Of a DNA stretch of 64,000 bases, positions 44,334 to 52,606 are shown in pieces; position 1 is the stretch's first letter; each line of letters begins with the position of its first letter. The position numbers and the translations under genes were made by a program. The notes under the pieces are model-generated. The model made no database searches and was not told where the DNA came from. It was given only the letters and a program-made list of their open reading frames with translations. Source of the stretch: Bog-473 sp963836605 (lineage in GTDB: Bacteria > Actinomycetota > Acidimicrobiia > Acidimicrobiales > RAAP-2); NCBI GenBank assembly GCA_963836605.1, contig CAWIKB010000011.1, positions 682,001-746,000 on the forward strand, in the 5' to 3' direction.

Positions 44334-45212
44334 ATGGAGTCGATGAAGTTCGGGGTGGCCTTCGCCAACGTCGGCCCGTTCGTCGATCCGCTTGCCGCCA
44401 TCCGACTGGCTCAAGCTTGCGAAACGTCCGGATTCGAGTCGATCTGGACCGTCGACCATGTGGTGGTTCCCGGCGGCTACCAGTCGAAGTATCCCTACGA
44501 TCCTTCGGGGAGGCTGCCTTCCGGAGAAGGGACCGTCTTCCCCGATCCGCTGATGTGGCTGGCCTATATCGCCTCGAAGACTTCGACCCTGCGGTTGGGC
44601 ACAGGCATTCTCATCGTGCCGCAGCGCAATCCACTCGTGCTCGCCAAGGAATTGGCCACGCTTGATCACCTCTCGGGCGGTCGCATGATCCTCGGCGCCG
44701 GTATCGGCTGGCTGCAGGAGGAGTTCCAGGCCTTGGGTATCCCATTCACCGGACGGGGACGGCGCACCGAGGAGTCGATTGCCGCCATGCGGGCCCTATG
44801 GTCCGAGGAGCGGGCCAGCTTCGAGGGCAGCACGGCCAGCTTCGCCGACTGCTATTTGCGGCCACAGCCCCCCGGCGGAACCATCCCGGTGCACCTGGGC
44901 GGCCACAGCGAGGCGGCGGCCCGGCGCGCCGGGCGCATCGGGGACGGATTCTTTCCTATGGGCGTCAGCCCCGGGGAGCTGCCTCTCTTGCTCGACGTCC
45001 TCCGCCAGGGTGCCGAGGAGGCCGGCAGGGATCCAGCCGCCATCGAGATCACCGTCCCCTGTTACGCCACCAGTGGCCAGGAAGCTCTGACCCAGGTGAA
45101 GGCGTGGCAAGGGCTCGGCGCGAGCCGCATCCTGGTTCCGGCCGCCCTGTTCGGCGGCGAATTCGAGGCGTCACTTTCACACTACGGCCAGGATGTGATC
45201 GGACAGGTCTGA
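44334..45212 (+). CDS. LLM-class oxidoreductase, probably F420-dependent (Rv2161c-like)
   Basis: This 292-residue TIM-barrel protein of the luciferase-like superfamily opens MKFGVAFANVGPFVDP, has TSGFESIWTVDHVVVPGGY, LRLGTGILIVPQRNPLVLAKE and GRMILGAGIGWLQEEFQALG. This pattern matches the family of probable F420-dependent oxidoreductases typified by Rv2161c. ATG 44334 is used; ATG 44343 is an alternative, and a longer reading from 44220 has no family sequence. No operon partner is closer than 105 bp. It would use reduced F420 or FMN on an unknown substrate. Confidence 0.82.
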   Translation: MESMKFGVAFANVGPFVDPLAAIRLAQACETSGFESIWTVDHVVVPGGYQSKYPYDPSGRLPSGEGTVFPDPLMWLAYIASKTSTLRLGTGILIVPQRNPLVLAKELATLDHLSGGRMILGAGIGWLQEEFQALGIPFTGRGRRTEESIAAMRALWSEERASFEGSTASFADCYLRPQPPGGTIPVHLGGHSEAAARRAGRIGDGFFPMGVSPGELPLLLDVLRQGAEEAGRDPAAIEITVPCYATSGQEALTQVKAWQGLGASRILVPAALFGGEFEASLSHYGQDVIGQV

Positions 45213-45317
45213 CCACGATGGGGCGCATGGCACGCTGCGTTGAGATGCAGCGGCAGTCATTTCCGAGCCGGCCCGGGCGTGGCTCACCACGTCACGGGGC
45301 GTTAGCATTGCTCACCC

Positions 45318-46079
45318 ATGGATCGGCTCGAGGAGCGCTGCGCCATCGTGACCGGCGGGGCAAGCGGGATCGGACTGGCGATCGTTGAGGCATTCGTCGC
45401 TGAAGGCATGCGAGTCACCATCGCCGATCGCAATGAAGAGAACTTGACCGCGGTGGCCAACCGGCTGGCCGATGAGGGTGCCGACATTCATGCCGTCTGT
45501 GCCGATGTGAGCGATCCCGCCTCGGTCGATCGTATTGGCCGGGCGACACTCGATCGTTTCGGCCAGCTCAATGTCGCCGTCAACAACGCCGGGATCGTCA
45601 ACGGGGGCTATTCGTGGGAACTCTCCCTCGAGGAGTGGCACAAGGTGATCGATGTCAATCTTTGGGGCGTGATCCACGGTGTGCGGTCCTTTGTGCCGTT
45701 GATCATCGCTTCGGGAGACGAGGGCCATGTCGTCAATATCTCGTCCATGGCGGCAGTTCTCCCGAGGGGTCAACTCGGTCCGTACACCGTGGCCAAACAT
45801 GGGGTTCTCGGAGTGTCAGACGTTCTGCGCCACGAGATGGAGGCGATTGGCGCGCCGATCGGGGTCAGCGTGGTCATGCCGGGCATGATCCGAACGGCCA
45901 TGAATCCGATTGGCTCGACCGAACCGTCGGTTGTCGCAGACAATGTGATTGACGCCATTCGACAGCGCCGACCCTATGTGTTCACCGACAACGACCACCG
46001 GAGTGAGGTCGAGCTTCGCCTGCACGCCATCATCTCGGCGCGTGACGACGTGATCGCTCCACCGACCGGAGGCCGGTGA
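45318..46079 (+). CDS. Short-chain dehydrogenase/reductase (SDR)
   Basis: This 253-residue classical SDR has IVTGGASGIGLAIVEAF, an aspartate after strand 2 (IADRNEENL) favouring NAD(H), NNAGIVNGG, the catalytic serine in NISSMAAVLPRG and the catalytic pair in PYTVAKHGVLG. There is no ribosome site before ATG 45318; a -10-like TAGCAT at 45303-45308 is 9 bases upstream, so a leaderless transcript is possible though the -35 is weak. An epoxide hydrolase starts 8 bp after its stop, suggesting the diol or hydroxy product is passed between them. Confidence 0.88.
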   Translation: MDRLEERCAIVTGGASGIGLAIVEAFVAEGMRVTIADRNEENLTAVANRLADEGADIHAVCADVSDPASVDRIGRATLDRFGQLNVAVNNAGIVNGGYSWELSLEEWHKVIDVNLWGVIHGVRSFVPLIIASGDEGHVVNISSMAAVLPRGQLGPYTVAKHGVLGVSDVLRHEMEAIGAPIGVSVVMPGMIRTAMNPIGSTEPSVVADNVIDAIRQRRPYVFTDNDHRSEVELRLHAIISARDDVIAPPTGGR

Positions 46080-46086
46080 GGTCACA

Positions 46087-47226
46087 TTGAGCGAATCGAT
46101 CGAAGCATTTGAGATCCGGGTTGATGACCCCGTCCTGGAAGACCTGCATGGCCGCTTGGCCCAGACCCGATATCCGGATCAGATGGCGGACACCGGTTGG
46201 GACTACGGCATCCCCGTGGACTACCTACGCCAGCTGGTCGAATTCTGGCGCGAGAGCTACGACTGGCGCTCCGAAGAAGCGCGCCTGAACGATTTCGAAC
46301 ACTTCCGGACCGACATCGATGGTCAGCGGATCCATTTCATTCATGCACGATCGGTGCACCCGGGTGCCCGCTCCTTGCTCCTGATCCATGGGTGGCCCGG
46401 TTCGTTCGTCGAATTCCTCGACGTCATTCCCCGGCTGACCAACCCCGAGTCCTATGGTGGCCAGGCCCGCGACGCCTTCCATGTCATCGTTCCCTCCCTC
46501 CCGGGCTACGGATTCTCCGACCCGCCGCGATCGCCCGGTTGGGACGTGCCCCGCATCGCCCGCGCGTTCATTGCCTTGATGGATCGACTCGGCTATCCGG
46601 ACTACGTGGCGCAAGGTGGTGATTGGGGAGCCCAGGTGACCACGTGGATCGGGTCGCTCGATCCCCAGCATTGTGCCGCCATCCACCTCAACATGGCCAG
46701 CGGCGTGCCACCCCGGAACGGCGAACCCCTGACCGAAGAGGAACAGGGGGACCTGGCGGCCATGAAGGAATTCGCGGGCGAGGAGTCCGGCTACGCCAAC
46801 GAGCAGGGGACCAAGCCCCAGACGCTCGGAATCGCACTCAACGACTCCCCGGGCGGACTCCTGGCGTGGATTGTCGAGAAGTTCCGGACCTGGAGCGACT
46901 GCGACGGGCAGCCCGAGAATTGCTTCAGCCGCCAGCGACTCATCACCAACGTCATGGTGTACTGGATCACCCAGACCGGGGCGTCCTCGGCCCGTCTGTA
47001 CTGGGAACACAAGCACAGTTCGGCCGGGGCGCCGCCCTTCGTCCACGCGCCCACCGGCGTGGCGCGCTATCCCAAGGAAGTATTGCGTTGGCCCCGCTCA
47101 TGGGTCGAGCGCCAGTACAACGTCGTGCACTGGGCCGTGATGGGGCGCGGCGGGCATTTTCCGGCCATGGAACAACCAGAACTGTTCGTCGACGACCTAC
47201 GGGATTTCTTCGGATCCGTGGGCTGA
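46087..47226 (+). CDS. Epoxide hydrolase (EHN-domain alpha/beta hydrolase)
   Basis: This 379-residue microsomal-type epoxide hydrolase has an N-terminal EHN lid (residues 5-110, with TRYPDQMADTGWDYGIPVDY) and an alpha/beta-hydrolase core. It has the oxyanion motif LLIHGWPGSFVEF, the nucleophile in QGGDWGAQVT (Asp), and the catalytic histidine in GRGGHFPAMEQPE. It would open an epoxide by water to a trans-diol, such as an epoxide made by a P450. The start is TTG 46087, with GTGAGG from the SDR stop region acting as ribosome site, so the gene is probably translated with the SDR. It converges on a D-aminoacylase-like gene. Confidence 0.88.
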   Translation: MSESIEAFEIRVDDPVLEDLHGRLAQTRYPDQMADTGWDYGIPVDYLRQLVEFWRESYDWRSEEARLNDFEHFRTDIDGQRIHFIHARSVHPGARSLLLIHGWPGSFVEFLDVIPRLTNPESYGGQARDAFHVIVPSLPGYGFSDPPRSPGWDVPRIARAFIALMDRLGYPDYVAQGGDWGAQVTTWIGSLDPQHCAAIHLNMASGVPPRNGEPLTEEEQGDLAAMKEFAGEESGYANEQGTKPQTLGIALNDSPGGLLAWIVEKFRTWSDCDGQPENCFSRQRLITNVMVYWITQTGASSARLYWEHKHSSAGAPPFVHAPTGVARYPKEVLRWPRSWVERQYNVVHWAVMGRGGHFPAMEQPELFVDDLRDFFGSVG

Positions 47227-47244
47227 GGAGCCCGCCGCGCTCCA

Positions 47245-48900
47245 TCAGACGAGCACGGGGCGGGTCCCCGGAAGGTGCTCGAGCGCCAACTGACGATCGT
47301 CGGACCGGATCAGGGTGCCGTTGACCATCACGTGGCGCACACCGGTCGGCTGCTCGTACGTCAGCCGTTCACCGTCGGCCGGGAGATCGCGCAGGCGGCG
47401 CTGAGGTCCCGGGGCGACCGTCGAGGGATCGAACACACAGACATCGGCCGCGTAACCCGGACGCAGGTAGCCCCGGCCCTCGAAACCGAACATGTCGGCC
47501 GGCTCGCCGGCCAACTTCCGGATGGCCCGTTCGAGCGGCATGATCTCACGCTCACGGACCCAGGTGCCGAGGAGGTCGGTGGGTTGCGGCGCGTCGCACA
47601 GCTGGTCGACGTGCGCACCGGCGTCGGTGAGGCCCAGCACCACGTGGTCCTCGGTGAGCAGGCTCCCCACCTCGCCGACGTCGTCGTTGGCGATGTAGGC
47701 CCGGAAGCGGGTGCCCAGGTCCTCGGCGAGGGCCAGGTCGCACATGACGTCCAGCGGGCTGACATTCCGCTCGCGAGCGATGTCGCTCACCCGACGGCCC
47801 AACAGCTCGGGGAACAGCTCCGATTCTGAAACCTCGAAGGTCTCCCATCGTGGCTTCATGCCGGTCTCGCCGCGTTCGAGATCGTCGAAGGCCTGCGTCC
47901 TCCATTCCTGATCACGGTAGGCCGCCCGGCGCACGCCGGGACTGACCTTCATCAGTTCGGCGAACACCTGGCCGACATTGAGGTTGTAGGCGTCGGCCAA
48001 GGTGAACTGCATGGTCAGCGGCCGCGGCGTGACCTGGGGCCAGACGTTGGCACCTTGGGCCAGGGCCTCGGCGTGCAATGTGACCACTTCCCGGTGCTTG
48101 CCACTGGACAGGGCGAACAACGGACAGGTGAACGGCCGGCCGACTCGGGGCTGCCAGGTGAAGACGTCGGGATATTCACACTGCCAACCCGGCGTGGTGA
48201 GCACCACACCCTTGCCGGCCTTCCCCACGGCCATGAAGAGCGCCTCCACCTCGTCCATCTCGGCGAAACGGCTCGGTACCGGTTTGCCGTCGACCCCCCG
48301 ATGGGCGAACGAGAAGCTGGTGGAGAGGCCCGCCGCGCCAACCCGCATCGCCTCGTCGACCAACTGGCACATGCGCTCGATCTCCTCCGGGGTGGCTGCG
48401 CGCTCATAGGCGGCGTCCCCCATGACGTAGAGCCGCAGGGCAGTGTGTCCGATGTAGGCGGCGAAGTTGAGAGCTGTCCCTCGATGCTGCACCAGGTCGA
48501 GGTATTCCGGAAATGTCTCAAAATCCCAGACGATCCCGGCCGAGAGCGAGTTGGCATCCATGCCTTCGACGTTCTCGAGCGTGTGCACAATCACGTCGTG
48601 ATGCTCCGGGCGGCAAGGGGCGATGGAGAAGCCGCAATTGCCGGCCACCACCGAAGTGACCCCGTGAGAGGAGGACGGCTTGAGCTGTGGGTCCCAGAAC
48701 ACCTGCGCATCGAAGTGGGTGTGGATGTCGATGAAGCCGGGTGCGACGGCGCAGCCTGAAGCATCGAGAACGACCGCTCCGTCGAGTCTCGGCCCGATCT
48801 CTTCAATGATTCCCCCACTGATGGCCACGTCGGCCAATTGTCCGGGCTCGCCGGTCCCATCAAAGACGGTCCCGCCTCGAATGACCACATCAGCTGACAT
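47245..48900 (-). CDS. D-aminoacylase-like amidohydrolase
   Basis: This 551-residue amidohydrolase-3 family protein has the composite beta domain (DVVIRGGTVFDGTGEPG), the HxH metal motif in APGFIDIHTHFDAQVFWDP, the metal cysteine region VAGNCGFSIAP and the catalytic aspartate region LGLTDAGAHVDQL. The stretch where D-aminoacylases carry a further metal histidine reads VLTTPGWQCEY, so I cannot place that ligand and the substrate may not be an N-acyl-D-amino acid. Family-like C-terminal sequence GYLRPGYAADVCVFDP is intact. It lies 74 bp downstream of another amidohydrolase start on the same strand region and is convergent with the epoxide hydrolase. Confidence 0.82.
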   Translation of the reverse strand: MSADVVIRGGTVFDGTGEPGQLADVAISGGIIEEIGPRLDGAVVLDASGCAVAPGFIDIHTHFDAQVFWDPQLKPSSSHGVTSVVAGNCGFSIAPCRPEHHDVIVHTLENVEGMDANSLSAGIVWDFETFPEYLDLVQHRGTALNFAAYIGHTALRLYVMGDAAYERAATPEEIERMCQLVDEAMRVGAAGLSTSFSFAHRGVDGKPVPSRFAEMDEVEALFMAVGKAGKGVVLTTPGWQCEYPDVFTWQPRVGRPFTCPLFALSSGKHREVVTLHAEALAQGANVWPQVTPRPLTMQFTLADAYNLNVGQVFAELMKVSPGVRRAAYRDQEWRTQAFDDLERGETGMKPRWETFEVSESELFPELLGRRVSDIARERNVSPLDVMCDLALAEDLGTRFRAYIANDDVGEVGSLLTEDHVVLGLTDAGAHVDQLCDAPQPTDLLGTWVREREIMPLERAIRKLAGEPADMFGFEGRGYLRPGYAADVCVFDPSTVAPGPQRRLRDLPADGERLTYEQPTGVRHVMVNGTLIRSDDRQLALEHLPGTRPVLV

Positions 48901-48968
48901 GTACGTGCTCCTTCGGGTCGTTCGGGTACGTCATGGAGGCAAGGCGGTTGCCGTGAGAGCCGGTGTAG

Positions 48969-50075
48969 TCAACCGACATGCGCGAATCCGTACAACTTGG
49001 CGCAATTGAGTGCCGTGACCTTCCGGCGCTCCTCGGCCGGGAGCATCCCCAGCGTCTCCTCAATGGAGCGTTGGGACTCGGGGAACGTGCTGTCGGTATG
49101 GGGAAAATCAGCCGCCCACATGCATGAGTCGGCGCCGAGGTGCGGTATGTACTGGTAGGCCAGGGACTCTTCCTCGAAGGTGGCGATGACCTGACGCTGG
49201 CACAGTTCGCTCGGGGCGATGCTGGGTGCGTAGTCGAGCTGGTCCCGCAGGTTCTCCCACTCCAGATCCATCCGGGCCAGGAAGTAGGGCAACCAGCCGA
49301 CGCCCGCCTCGGCCAGCACCAGCGTGAGGCCGGGGTGCCGCTCGAGCGCCCCGGAGAAGACCATGATGGCCAGCGCCTCATCGAGCTGGAGGGGCAACAG
49401 GGTGGCGAATGCGGCCGACTGCCACTTGCCCACCTGGTAGCTCAGCCTCGGGGAGGACCCTGACTTGATGTGGAAGCTGAGCGGCAATCCGGTCTGCTCG
49501 GCGGCCGACCACAGACGATCCCAGGCCGGATCGCCGGCGTCGATTTCGAACACATCAATGATGCCGCCCCGGTGGCCCAGCTCGGCCACCCGTTCGAGTT
49601 CGGCCACCGCCGCCCCTGGTGCGTGGGTGGGCAGGAACGGGAGCGCGCAGAGGCGATCGGGGGCAAAGGCGTTGAACTCCTCTAGGGCCCAGTCGTTCCA
49701 GGCCGCATAACAGGCGGTTTGGAGATCGGGCTCGGGGATCGAGAGGGTCAGCGGGATCGGACCGTAGATGACCGAGGCCCACACTCCGTCGAGGTCCATG
49801 TCCGCCAGCCGCAATTTCGGGTCGCTGACCCGAAATCCGTCGTCCTCGATGCCGGCACGGCTCAGGGCACTGAGCGCCTGCAGCTGGTCCCCGTGCGGCA
49901 GTCCGCTCCGGCCCAGGACGCGTTCGTTGCAGACCCACTTGGATTCGCCATCATCGGTCACGACCCGTGGACCGCGTTCGACCAGGTCCCTGGGCAGTCG
50001 GGCCTGGAACAGCTCGGGCGGAACCGCTCGCAGATCCAGGTGATCGTCGCAAGAGTAGATGCTGTGCTGGTTCAT
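48969..50075 (-). CDS. Amidohydrolase-2 family metal-dependent hydrolase or decarboxylase
   Basis: This 368-residue protein has the N-terminal metal motif SIYSCDDHLDLRAVPPE, a lysine/aspartate region EIDAGDPAWDRLW, the metal histidine in PLSFHIKSGSS and the C-terminal CMWAADFPHTDSTFPES. The ACMSD-like family fits, as for the proteins at 6526 and 57479. ATG 50075 is chosen because GGAGG lies 7 bases upstream; a longer reading from 50093 adds six residues. It follows a P450 gene by 55 bp and may be the third gene of an alcohol dehydrogenase-P450-amidohydrolase transcript, with the D-aminoacylase-like gene after it. Confidence 0.82.
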   Translation of the reverse strand: MNQHSIYSCDDHLDLRAVPPELFQARLPRDLVERGPRVVTDDGESKWVCNERVLGRSGLPHGDQLQALSALSRAGIEDDGFRVSDPKLRLADMDLDGVWASVIYGPIPLTLSIPEPDLQTACYAAWNDWALEEFNAFAPDRLCALPFLPTHAPGAAVAELERVAELGHRGGIIDVFEIDAGDPAWDRLWSAAEQTGLPLSFHIKSGSSPRLSYQVGKWQSAAFATLLPLQLDEALAIMVFSGALERHPGLTLVLAEAGVGWLPYFLARMDLEWENLRDQLDYAPSIAPSELCQRQVIATFEEESLAYQYIPHLGADSCMWAADFPHTDSTFPESQRSIEETLGMLPAEERRKVTALNCAKLYGFAHVG

Positions 50076-50130
50076 TACGTTGCCTCCCTTCACTTCGAAA
50101 TTTCCTGAGACGGCGACGGGACGTCCATCG

Positions 50131-51360
50131 CTAGGTCAAGCGATACCGGATCGGCAGGTGCTTGATGGCTCCGTTGATCGATGAATTCAGGCGCTCCATC
50201 GGTCCCGACTGCTCAAACCACTCCAGTCGAGCAATGAGGAGGCCGAACATGGCCGCCAATTCGGCGCGGGCGACGTGCGCGCCCATGCAGAGGTGCGGGC
50301 CGAAGCCGAAGACCACGGGCTGGTTCGGCTTGCGGTCGATACGGAACTCGAACGGATTTTCGAACACGTCCTCGTCCCGATTCGCCGACGCCCAGTAGAG
50401 CGCCACCTTGTCGCCGCCGCGAATCTGCTGTCCGTGCAGTTCGGTGTCCTGTGTGGCGGTGCGCGAGAAGTAGCTGATCGGCGTGACCCAACGCAGGATC
50501 TCCTCGACGGCGTCGGGCAGGAGCTCGGGATGGGCCACGAGCTTCGCCCACTGATCGGGGAATTCGCAGAAGGCCTGCATACCTCCGGCGATGGCGTCTC
50601 TTGTCGTCTGATTCCCCGCTTCGACCAGGAGCTCGCAGTAGGTAACGAGCTGCCGCTGGGTGAGCGGCACGCCATGTACCTCACTCTGCATCAGCTGAGT
50701 GACCAGGTCGTCCTGTGGATCCTCCCGGCGTGCCGCCACCATTTCCTTGAAGTAACGGTGCAGTTCACCCCTGGCCCACGTTGAGGTCTGCTCGGGGCTC
50801 TCGCCGGGGCGCCGGTATTCAGGGTCGTCCTTGCCGATGATCTCGTTGGTCCAGCGGAAATGGTGCTCCCAATCGGCGGGCGGCACACCCAGGACCCATG
50901 AGATCACGGCCACCGGATAGGGAGCGGCGAAAGTGTCAACGAAGTCGCACTCCCGGACCTCGCCCTCGGTCGAAGCCTGGTCGACCACATCGGCGGCGAT
51001 GCCCTCGATCTCCTCGCTCCGCGCCCGGACGGCACTCCGAATGAACTTCTTGTTGGCCACCTGGCGCATGGGACCGTGCTGGGGCGGATCGAGGTAGACG
51101 ATCATCTCCGCCGGCATGTCGATCCCACTGAGATCCATGTCCAAGGTGATGCCGGAGGCGCTGGAAAACAGCTGAGGCTGCGAAGCGGCGTACTGCACGT
51201 CGGCGTACGTGGTCACCGCCCAGAACGGTGGGTATCCCGGTGGTTCGACGAAGGCCACGGGTGCTTCCGCTCGTAATCGGGTCCACACCTCGTGGGGATA
51301 GCCACGGAGGGCGAACCGCGTCGGGTCGACCAGATCGAGCGGGTCGATGTCGAGGCTCAC
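50131..51360 (-). CDS. Cytochrome P450 with glutamine in I-helix acid position
   Basis: This 409-residue P450 has the ExxR motif in EEILRWVTPISYFSR and the heme loop FGFGPHLCMGAHVAR with Cys358. The I helix reads EAGNQTTRDAI: the threonine (Thr252) is present but the residue before it, normally Asp or Glu and involved in proton delivery, is Gln251. The N-terminus and heme loop differ from the other four P450s, so it forms a third type. Its GTG at 51360 overlaps the stop of the NDMA-type alcohol dehydrogenase (GTGA), implying that the two enzymes act together. Confidence 0.92.
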   Translation of the reverse strand: MSLDIDPLDLVDPTRFALRGYPHEVWTRLRAEAPVAFVEPPGYPPFWAVTTYADVQYAASQPQLFSSASGITLDMDLSGIDMPAEMIVYLDPPQHGPMRQVANKKFIRSAVRARSEEIEGIAADVVDQASTEGEVRECDFVDTFAAPYPVAVISWVLGVPPADWEHHFRWTNEIIGKDDPEYRRPGESPEQTSTWARGELHRYFKEMVAARREDPQDDLVTQLMQSEVHGVPLTQRQLVTYCELLVEAGNQTTRDAIAGGMQAFCEFPDQWAKLVAHPELLPDAVEEILRWVTPISYFSRTATQDTELHGQQIRGGDKVALYWASANRDEDVFENPFEFRIDRKPNQPVVFGFGPHLCMGAHVARAELAAMFGLLIARLEWFEQSGPMERLNSSINGAIKHLPIRYRLT

Positions 51361-52502
51361 GCGAAGGTGATCACACCACGGAGGTTGACCCCGTCGAGCA
51401 TGTCCCGATAGCCCTGGTTGATCTGGTCGAGCGTGTACTCCCGCGTGATCAGCTCATCCAGTTTGAGCTGACCCGCCTTGTACAGGGCCAGCAGGTTCGG
51501 GATGTCGAAGCGCGGGTTGGCCGCACCGAAGATGACGCCCTTGATCTCCTTCTGCATCATGGCCAGGTCGAAGAGGTTCACGCTGGCCTCGAGTTGTGTC
51601 TGGGGCGCGACCCCGGTGACCACGCACGTGCCGCCTTTGCCGGTCAGTCCCAGTGCTCCGGCCATCAGATCCCCGTACATCACGCCCGGGACCATGATCA
51701 CCGCGTCGGCCATCTGGCCCCGGGTCAGCTCGGTGACCAACGGGAAGGCCTCCTCCATGGATCCCGCGGTGTGGGTGGCGCCGAAGTCGAGGGCCGACTT
51801 CTGCTTGAACTCCACCGGATCCACCGCGACGATGTTCCGCGCCCCGACCATCTTGGCCCCCTGCACGGCGTTGACGCCCACTCCGCCGACGCCGACGACG
51901 ACGACGGTGTCGCCGGGCATCACTTCGGCTCGGTACACCGCCGAACCCCAGCCGGTGGCCACGCCGCACGACACCAAGGCGACGGCACTCAGCGGCAGGT
52001 CGGGATCGACCGCCACCAGCGACGCCTCGTGGCACACGGCGTGCTCGGCGAAGGTGCCCAGCTTGGACATCACATTCAGGGGCTTGCCATCGAGGCGGTA
52101 GCGGATCGTGCCATCGGCGATCTGACCGGGAGCGAAGGTGGCGGCTCCCAGGTCGCAGAGGTTGGAGTGGCCGGTGATGCACATCTTGCAGCGGCCACAG
52201 ATGGGGAAGAAGCTGGCCGCCACGTGGTCGCCGGGCTGGAGGCTGCTGACGTCGGGCCCCACCTCGAGCACCACCCCTCCCCCCTCGTGTCCGCCCACCA
52301 TGGGGAAGAGTCCCGCCCTCGGCGGCGCACCGGTACCCGCCTCCGATCCCATCTCGCTCGACTGGAGATGCTCGTCGGAGTGGCACAGGCCGGCTGCTTC
52401 CCACTTGACCAGGACCTCATGCTGTGCGGGCGCATCGAGATCGATCTCGAGCACCTCCCACTCCTGCTCCCGGCCCCACAGAATCGCTGCGTGCGTCTTC
52501 AT
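51357..52502 (-). CDS. NDMA-type zinc alcohol dehydrogenase
   Basis: This 381-residue medium-chain dehydrogenase has catalytic zinc ligands Cys40 (AAGLCHSDEHL), His72 and Glu73 (VGGHEGGGVV), structural-zinc cysteines 102, 105, 108 and 116 (CGRCKMC, then LC), and the Rossmann motif VVVVGVGGVGVNAVQGA. The opening MKTHAAILWG matches NDMA-dependent alcohol dehydrogenases, which keep a tightly bound nicotinamide and in actinobacteria pass electrons to mycofactocin rather than to free NAD. No mycofactocin genes are in the window. ATG 52502 is preferred, with AAGGGG 9 bases upstream. A P450 follows with a 4-bp overlap, suggesting stepwise oxidation of an alcohol or methyl group. Confidence 0.85.
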   Translation of the reverse strand: MKTHAAILWGREQEWEVLEIDLDAPAQHEVLVKWEAAGLCHSDEHLQSSEMGSEAGTGAPPRAGLFPMVGGHEGGGVVLEVGPDVSSLQPGDHVAASFFPICGRCKMCITGHSNLCDLGAATFAPGQIADGTIRYRLDGKPLNVMSKLGTFAEHAVCHEASLVAVDPDLPLSAVALVSCGVATGWGSAVYRAEVMPGDTVVVVGVGGVGVNAVQGAKMVGARNIVAVDPVEFKQKSALDFGATHTAGSMEEAFPLVTELTRGQMADAVIMVPGVMYGDLMAGALGLTGKGGTCVVTGVAPQTQLEASVNLFDLAMMQKEIKGVIFGAANPRFDIPNLLALYKAGQLKLDELITREYTLDQINQGYRDMLDGVNLRGVITFA

Positions 52503-52606
52503 TGATCCCATCCCCTTGAGCTGACCAGGTGGTCGGCTCATGGCCGCGTTTGACCTCCCTGAAGCTTAGTGTCACAGTACGACATGAAAGCAAATGGAGG
52601 TTCAGC

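Noticed and set aside
52570..52584. TGTC-N7-GACA as operator of the TetR regulator at 54613
   Set aside because: Four-base arms are too short to support a separate feature; mentioned only in the regulator entry.
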